DNA of 64,000 bases from Buxus sempervirens (Eukaryota > Streptophyta > Magnoliopsida > Buxales > Buxaceae): the NCBI GenBank assembly GCA_947561395.2, contig OX387190.1:18284858-18348857 (forward strand), in the 5' to 3' direction. A program made the position numbers and the translations under genes. This document shows positions 56,797 through 64,000 of the stretch, piece after piece. Position 1 is the first letter of the stretch; every line of letters begins with the position of its first letter. The notes below the pieces were generated by a model. It searched no databases and had not been told where the DNA came from. It saw nothing but the letters and a program-made list of their open reading frames with translations.

Positions 56797-57724
56797 CGCC
56801 CGTTCGGTCAATCATAGCGTAGGATAAACTCTTTATTGTCATTATTATTTATTTTATTTTAATTTTCTGGTCAGAGTTTGGTTGAAATAAGCTTTTCATC
56901 TCATGCTTGATCGTGGTGAGATGGATGCTCGAGCGAGCCCATGGTCGCTTGTGCGGTGCCTCAAGCGTTCTCTAACACTCGTTTCTGTCTAAGTTTTTTT
57001 ATAAATTTTTTCTGCACCCGTTGATAGCGCTAGAGGGAGTGCTTGAACAATCAGTTTGCTCGATCTCTGCTTGAGCAATCATACGCAATTTGTTGATCGT
57101 TTTTGTGCACTGTTTAAAGAGTATTTTGGTGAGAACAAAAGAGTAAAAAAAACCCTAAGCCTCCTTCATCTCTTGCTATTTCGAGTAAGATCTGAGTGAC
57201 ACTCAAGTGGTTCACTGTTGCCAATATTAGTTGTGTGATATATCAGCAAGGTCATAGATCGTTGAATGCTGGGAAACCTAATTCTAGGAGTCCAACGCAC
57301 TGAGGAAATCATCCGAAAAGGGGCATTAAAGATTTCAAAGTGCATAGATATGTTAATCTTGCCTTAATCATGATAAGTTCTTACCAGTTTCTTCCTTTAT
57401 TCAATGACTTCTCTAATTAGATTGAGATATGAAGTTTTGTGGTTACAATTTAGATTCTTTGCAATATTGTGATTTTATTTTGGGGTTTCTATTACCTATT
57501 GGTTTTCCTGTTTGGTTTGGTTTTGATCCACACCTTATTTTCGCCAACAATGTATTCAAAGATCTTCCTGGATTTTGGTTGAATATTGCATGGAAAGGTT
57601 TCCACAAAATGGTAGCAAGTGAAGGTAGTGATGAAAGTATGTCAAAATCTATTGAAACAAAAACATTAAAAAAATAAAAGAAAAAGAGAAGAATCAGCTT
57701 GATTTTGATTTATTAGTAATTCGG
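56797..57724. other. Unassigned, possible LTR remnant
   Basis: Pieces such as GAGTCCAACGCACTGAGG and a CTAAGCCTCCTTCATCTC leader-like stretch look like parts of an LTR element, but no ends or coding remains were found. Confidence 0.3.
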
Positions 57725-58115
57725 TTTGGCTTCAGTTTGAAAAATTGTTGCAAACCTAATTAGTGAGGTTGAGTTTATAATTAAGGTGTTTGATAAGCCG
57801 AACTGAACCGGACGTAATAAACCAAAAAACACCTGAATATATATACTAAACGAAAATTATAATATTTTAATATATATTGAAATAAACCTCAAACCACACC
57901 TAACTTAATCTAAACCACATTCATTTAGTTAAGTTGAAACAAAATCGAACCAAGCTGAATTTGTAATTTTGGTTTTTTTTGGTTCAGTTTAAGGTTCATC
58001 AAGTAAATTTGGTTCAGTTTGAAATTTTAGCTTTTAGTTCAGTTTGGTTTTCGGTTTTATGAAACTAAACTTGGTTTGGTTTAGGTTTGATCAATAAATC
58101 GAACCAGCTAAATTA
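57725..58115. repeat. GGTTTGGTTT/AACCGAACC-rich interspersed repeat
   Basis: Same composition and word usage as 27485-28045 (TTCGGTTT, AACCGGA, GGTTCAGTTT). It ends AATTACAGCCCTA. Boundaries not established. Confidence 0.4.
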
Positions 58116-58224
58116 CAGCCCTATTCCTTTTTGAAAAAAAAATATATATTATCAAATAGAGTTTACAAAACTGGCCGTGGTTTAGTCTACAAAATCATCA
58201 TAAAATACATTGGATTTAGATAGG

Positions 58225-59880
58225 GTTGCTTATTGGGCTGGGTCGGGCCGTGCCGTGCCCAGGTGCCCGGGCATAGGGCTCGTTAAGGCACGGTGCCAAT
58301 TTGGTCGTGCCCATGTGCTGGCCTGTTTGCCTGCCATTGGGCCCGGCAGGGTCGGCCCCGTTGTGCCAGTTCGCCAGGCACGTAAACGGCTAGTCGTTTT
58401 TTACCCCCAAAAAAATGTTTTTCCCCTTCTTTTTACAAATTTACCCCCCCAACAGCTATACAACAGTCATATTAGGGGGTATACTTATAATTGACTGTAA
58501 ATGATCATTCCACCCTTCCAACAGTCAAATAACAGCCATATTTGAGGGTCAAGGTGGTAAAAAGCCACTTTTGGTTTTCTATAAATAGGCCTAACCCTTC
58601 TCACTCCAAACCACACCTCTTCTACAATCTCTCTTACTCTCTTCATATCTGTAACTATCAAGTAATAGTTAATTTTTTTAAATTGCTCAAGCATCAAAAG
58701 TGGGAAGTGGACTCTGGAGGTTGAAGGCTTCAACTGCAAACTTTAAGCTTCATTCTGAAGAGGTATTCTTCTATTTAATTTTTTGAATTTAAAATCATTA
58801 TAAATAATATATATATAAGTAAGTCTCTTCTTCTACCTTTCTTATTATTTGAAAGCCTAGTATAGTGGGTGACATACAGTGTAACTAAGTGAATCTCTAG
58901 GAAAGTTCTGTCACAAAGGACGAGATAATTGCCTAAGGAAACTGGGTTTTAAGCGGGACCGTTTGTGACCCCTCTTGTTACCTGGGAATTTTCCGGGTGC
59001 ATTTTTGCGTACATTATTCCTTACTTTACTATAGGTAGTGTATCACCAAAAAATTTATTATTATATTATTTATTAAGCAATTTTTTTTTTCGAAATTTGA
59101 TAATGGACCCTAGGCAGTCTATGTACTTTAACACCAAGGAAATGGAGTATCTTAGACCTTATTCTGACCCACCTTTTTCTGAAGATTTTGATGAGACCTA
59201 ACCCCCCATATTGTGACCCTCCCATCCAAGATCATGAAGTTGAGTTGCCTTCCCCCCAAAATCCCACAGAAATGGGATCCTCTTCCTTATCACCTAGGAG
59301 CAGCAAGAGGAGTAGAACCTCCGGTGTTTGGCTAAATTTTGCAATTGAAAATATGGGGAGTGAAGAGAGGCCAGTTTGTAAGCACTACAAAAAAAAATTT
59401 TAGTTGCAAAAGTTCAAGTGGTATAAGCTATTTACTACGGCATTTGCAGAAATGCCTTCCAAAACATGGAGAAGTAGACTCAAGGTAAGCCCAACTTTCC
59501 ACCAATAGTATTAATTTGGGCAATTTTGTTTTTAATCAAGAAGAAACTAGGCTTGAAATTGTAAAGTGGGTAATACAAGAAGAATTACCCTTTAGACTAA
59601 TAGAAATTAAAAGATTTAACCATCTAATAACCAAATATCTAGCATTAGGATATAAACCCTTCTCATGCCACACTTTAAGAAGTGATGCTATAACATTATA
59701 TAAAAAAATGAAAATAGCATTAATAGAAACTTTTTCAAACAGTAGTTTTAAGGTGGATTTAATCTCAGATATCTGGACACATAGATAAAACATAAGTTAT
59801 TTAGCTATAACTACACATTATATAGATGAGAACTAGAGTATGGAAAAAAGAATACTAAATTTTGCATCACTAGATGCTAG
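58225..59880 (+). pseudogene. hAT transposase gene, 5' half, truncated and frameshifted
   Basis: The left end TAGGGTTGCTTATTGGGC with GGGCCGTGCC/GGCACGG-rich repeats is typical of hAT termini. A TATA box (CTATAAATA) lies at about 58580. The coding relic starts near 59103 (MDPRQSMYFN) and has a frameshift near 59200 at a C run. It then shows a BED finger (GVWLNF...CKHYKKKF, then ISYLLRHLQKCLPKHG) whose second Cys is Tyr and which has a stop. The transposase segment FVFNQEETRLEIVKWVIQ, TLYKKMKIALIE and DLISDIWTHR follows. The DDE/dimerisation half is missing after 59880. The family is RICESLEEPER/Ac-like. Confidence 0.8.
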
Positions 59881-60870
59881 AATTAAATCCGAAATCATCA
59901 AATTATAATCAATAGAGAATGTAACACAATATCATATGCAAACTAAAATCCAAAATCCAATGATTACATCCAAATCCTAGAATAAAAAATGTAGCCTCTC
60001 ATGTCTAACAAAACAAACCAAATACCTTATGAATACAACATCAAAGTTCTACAACCAAATACCAAATATCAACCAAAAATAAGAAGATAAAGAACTCTTG
60101 TCTGTAGAAGCTAATCCTTGCTATATGAATCGCCCTTCTTCTTGCTTCTCCCCAATTCTTGTGCTCAATTCTCTTTTTTTTTTTTTCTCCCCAAAAGCCT
60201 CCAGCCTCATAGAAAAACATGCAAACCCCTTTTTCCTTTCCTAAACTCACTTTTCATAATTCTAAATCTCTCTATCAAAGCACTTTCTATTTTTTTTTCT
60301 CTTGAGATCCACTAAATTAGAAAGTGTTTTTATGCAGTATGCAACTAAATTTAGAGTATATAAACAACTTCAATTGGAGTGGGGCCCTTCATGAAAGTTT
60401 TAGGAAAACTTCTTAGCTTTTCAAAACACATAACGTTGTTTTCTGGGTAGATTCAGACCTCTATGTTTTTGCTAATTTTCGACCTTCAAGATGGCAGAAC
60501 TGTGTCTTGGGCTCTTCATAAAAGTTGTAGATCTTTGTCTTAGCTTTCCAACAAACAAAATAACATCTAAAACCGAGATCTGTAGCTCCGGTTATAGCTC
60601 AAAAACTGAACTATACTCTCTAAATTGACTGGGTCAACCCAACTAAATTTTTGCTCATAAGACTAGCTCAAATTCAACATTTTTCCTCAGCCCAAATTTA
60701 GTTTGAATCATTAGTTAAAGACCTGTAAAATGCCAAGAATTCTCAGAAATTAAATAAATGTAAAAGACACACAAAATCCTAATTTAATGACCTAAGAAAC
60801 CTACAAAACACTCTAAAATCAGAAAATATGACTAAGAAAATGTGTGAAATAATTTCCCACATCAAGTGCC
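59881..60870 (-). mobile_element. LTR-like block, gypsy (possibly Athila-type)
   Basis: On the minus strand it starts TGATGTGGGAAATTATTTCA at about 60870. U3-like text follows (TTTGAGCTATAACCGGAGC, AAAGATCTACAACTTTTATG), then TATATACTC near 60360 and a 5'-leader-like tail ending GATTTAATTCTAGCA. No matching duplication was found; the left side abuts a cut hAT gene and the right side a cut LINE. Confidence 0.45.
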
Positions 60871-63800
60871 GATGAAGAGATACATTTTGACGCAATCGCA
60901 CCTTTAAAATTACCATTTGAGTCACGTATAATCACCCCTATGCCAGCTTATCCTATTGTCTTTCTAAAAGCTCAATCAAAATTGATTTTGAAGTAATTGT
61001 CTTAAGGTCTTTCCCACCAAACTGAGATTAGAGATTTTGAAATTGCATTAGTGGGGTAAGAATTCAGAAGGAGTGATGAATTCACTTGGACTTTCATAAA
61101 ACATCGCACCACTTGTCAAATGTCTAGCTTACTACTTTCAAAAACTATCTTGTTTCTATGATTCCACAATGCCCATCCAAAGTTAGCAATACCTATTAAG
61201 AATTCATTAGTATTGAGTAAATCAGTTGGTAATCTCACCTGGGCAATATTACAAAACCAGTGAAAGAGTGATTATTGTGGACCATAGGATTGAGTCGTGC
61301 CTCCCACCGACTGCAACCATACTGCTCTCGAAAATGGGTAGCTTAACCAAATATGCTTTGCTATTTCAGTGGTATTATTGCAGAAAGAACACCCACTCGA
61401 AATGAAATTCAATCGAGAACTAAGAGGACCAGCTGTTGGTAGAACTCCATGAAGGCTTTTTGTTAGGTCTAGTAGGTTGTGTTGGCTTAATTCCGTGCCA
61501 AAAAGTGTGTTTAGAATGTTTAGATTGAGTCCAAGAAGTCACGGTTCAAATGGTGTCAAAATCGAAGTTAAATTGAAGTTTTTATGCTTGGCGTTAGACA
61601 AGGTTTGAGCCAGTGTTCGAACGGTGGAATTAAAGCCTACAGACAATCAAACCCGAGAGTGGTGTTAGAGAATGTTTGATCTGGTGTTCGAACGGAAATT
61701 TTTGGAGAGTGGCGTTAGAGAACGTTTGAGCTGGTGTTCAAACGGAAATTTCTGCAATTTCCGAAAAAGTCACGAAAAATTGTATAACTTACTCGTTTCA
61801 ATATGGATTGACTTCAAACTCCTTGGGGAACCTTTAAATAGGATTAGGGTCCTTCTAAACTTATAAGAGACACGTTTTAGAAGCCCTAAAAATCCTTTTC
61901 TCTTATGGAAAAGTCTTCTTTTAGGTTTTCCTATTTTGAGCCATAAAACCTTTCTATTCTTCTTTCTTCTTCTACTTTAGAGTTCTGGGTTGGGGAGATT
62001 GAATCGTGGGAGTTCCTACGGATACCAAGCGAGTTCGTTTGGGCGATCATGTGAAAAGATGTTCAGAGTTCTGGAGTGTCGCTATGGAGCAAATCTGAAG
62101 AGTTCTTCAGATACTTTTAAGTCTGTGAGTTGCAGAGTCTAGTATAAGGATGTTGAGTCGTCTGAACTACAGGTTGTAAGTCTTTTTCTCATAGTGGATC
62201 TTTTAGGTGGCTCTTGTATAGCTTGGAGAGTTTTTCTCTAGTGAGAGTTCTCATAGAGTTTTCCCTTCGTCGCCAAATTGCCTTTGTTTTCTTTTATTGC
62301 TTTAATTATTTACTTGCAATTTGGGTGGCTTGTTAATTACTTTTGATTGATTATTTAATTTTCTGGAATTACTTTGAGGACTTATTCATGCCTATTAATT
62401 AAGGACTTGTCTTTAATTAATAGAAAATCTTTAATTCCGCTGTGCTACACCTATTCACCCCCCACTAGGTGTATTTGGAGTCTAAACCGTATTTTTCATT
62501 TTTCCAGAAGAACAAATTAATTCTTGCTGGGCATTTTAAATGCCAAATCCTTAGCCAAATTTTATGTCCATTTGAAGTGCTATCTCCCAAAAGCAACCTG
62601 TATGCTGAAGATATTGTGAAGTTCCGTCTAGAAGTCAGTCTCCAAATCGGTTTGTCTTTTTGCAAGGAAGAATAGATTGTTGTTGCCATAATTTTACTAA
62701 GAATCTGATAAGGCCAATGCTTAACTAGCAACTCAACATTCCAATCACCATTATAAGGATGAATAAGTCGACTTACCCATGATAGGTTATTTGCTTCTGT
62801 TATGATTTGCACTTGTGGAACTTGATCTCTAGATAAAAGCCATTTATCTTTGAATATATGAATTCTTTCTCCATTCGCTAAAAGCCATCCACTGCCCTTG
62901 CTAATTAGATCTTTGAATTGTTGAAGCTATTCCATCCATAAGAGCAAGATGACCGAGCTCCCACCAACATGAAAGAACTGTTTGTGAAATATTTATTTTT
63001 CATTATGCGAACCCATAAATTATCTTGTTCTGTATGAAGTTGCCACACACCTTTCATAAGAAGTGCCTTTTTCATGTATGAAAATCTCTTGATGTTTAGT
63101 CCTTCGCTTCTCCATGGAGTGGTAATTCTATCCCAACATACCGTGGCAATACTCCATTTGTTTCCATCTTTCCTCCAGAAAAATCCTCAAGAGATCTAGT
63201 CTAATTTACTCAAGGTTGACTGTGGCAACATGAAACAAGACATAATATGGTTTGGCTGGGAGTAAAGAACATATTGAATAAGAGTAGTTCTACCCATTTG
63301 GGATAACAATAATGAATTCCACCCAGCTAACTTTGCCGAAACTTTGTCTAGAGGGGATGGCAATCCTTGGCTGTCGGTTTCCTGTATAAAATAGGAACAC
63401 CCAAATATCTATCTTGTTTAATGGTATTCTTCACATTAAAAAGATGTCTGATTTCTAATCTCTGCTGTCTAGGGACATCTTTGCTGAAAAGAATGGATTG
63501 ACTTTTGGAAGTTCACCTCTTGTCCTGATTCTGAACAGTATTTATTATGCAATCTCAACATACAATGAGCTTCTCTGCTGGTTGTATGCCCATAAATAAT
63601 AATGTCATCAGCAAACATCAAATGAGACAAGGGAGCACCTCCTCTGCTCAATCTGATTCCCCGAAACCTCCCATCCAACTCTGCCCTATTAATTGCCAAT
63701 GTGAGTACTTGTTGACATAAAATGAATAAATAAGGTGAGAGAGGGTCTCCATCAGCTTGAAAATTGCCAACAGGAACCCCATTTAGCAGAATTCTAAAGT

Positions 63801-64000
63801 AAACAATTTGAACACAAGTCATGATGAGATTAATAGTATGCTCACTAAAGCCATAACCATTAAGCACAGCTTTAAGAAAGTTCTAGCTTACCTTATTGTA
63901 AGCTTTTGAAAAATATAAATTGAGGGCAAACCAACCTTTTTCCTTATGCTTCTTTCTTTTTGACTTTATCATCCGCTTCCCTCTGTTGAATAGATGACAA
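60871..64000 (-). pseudogene. L1-type LINE ORF2 (RT, zf-RVT, RNase H), split and truncated
   Basis: Minus strand, entering from beyond the window. RT palm: GDPLSPYLFILC and FADDIIIYG (63.5-63.9 kb). Then the thumb region (TPWRSEGLNIKRFSYMKKAL, LWVRIMKNKYF), DKPIWRLTSRRNFTISSAYR (62.5-62.7 kb) and LKCPARINLFFW. A solo LTR interrupts at 61461-62498. The zf-RVT continues (HGVLPTAGPLSSRLNF, CSFCNNTTEIAKHIWLSYPF), then RNase H begins (KINFD near 61000; IGVIIRDSNGNFKGAIA) and stops at the LTR-like block. Multiple stops and frameshifts. Confidence 0.88.
61461..62498 (+). mobile_element. Solo LTR, SIRE-like copia, inserted in the LINE
   Basis: Homologous to 4664-5784 along most of its length (starts TGTTAGGTCTAG, ends CGTATTTTTCA; shares GGGTTGGGGAGATTG, GAGTTCGTTTGGG and CTATTCACCCCCCACTAGG). 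The flanks CTTTT and TTTTT match at four of five bases. It splits the LINE zf-RVT domain. Confidence 0.82.

Overview
This 64-kb window is nuclear DNA from a flowering plant. It holds intron-containing genes of plant families, and most of the rest is nested plant retrotransposons and DNA transposons. I cannot name the species. The transposon density and many multi-kilobase LTRs suggest a mid-sized to large genome.

Three host genes are supported. (1) Positions 47-1631 (+) carry the last eight exons of a Has1/DDX18-type DEAD-box RNA helicase whose 5' part lies outside the window. (2) Positions 3546-4168 (-) carry a two-exon early-nodulin-like phytocyanin with a secretion signal and a GPI-type tail. 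(3) Positions 30165-36831 (+) carry a complete seven-exon mitochondrial elongation factor Ts. Its introns hold a solo LTR, a SINE, a TIR element and a hAT MITE. The three genes act in ribosome biogenesis, the cell surface and organelle translation, and nothing suggests that they work together.

The remainder is a transposon stack that can be read layer by layer because many target-site duplications (TSDs) survive. From 4.46 to 5.95 kb a Helitron-like element contains a second Helitron-like element, which contains a solo LTR. From 6.57 to 11.07 kb a PIF/Harbinger-like element contains a SINE and a 3.3-kb solo LTR. From 11.25 to 15.31 kb a tRNA-type SINE contains a 3.8-kb solo LTR. From 16.6 to about 27 kb a decayed Ty1/copia element is cut by a minus-strand solo LTR that itself holds another solo LTR. 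From 38 to 52 kb LINE relics contain an 11-kb complex (40238-51302), bounded by the TSD CCTTC. That complex consists of a Cassandra TRIM (a small LTR element with a 5S-rRNA-like segment), a minus-strand chromodomain Ty3/gypsy polyprotein, and two LTR copies in inverted rather than direct orientation. From 54 to 64 kb there is a short polyA retroposon, a Tourist-like MITE, a Mutator-like MITE with a near-perfect hairpin, a broken hAT transposase gene with a BED finger, an LTR-like block, and a LINE on the minus strand split by a solo LTR.

The best candidates for something unusual are two palindromic LTR arrangements: the inverted-LTR gypsy/Cassandra complex at 40.2-51.3 kb, and an inverted pair of LTR-end/primer-binding-site junctions at 29.06-29.55 kb. 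No CRISPR array, tRNA gene, rRNA gene or prokaryotic system was seen.
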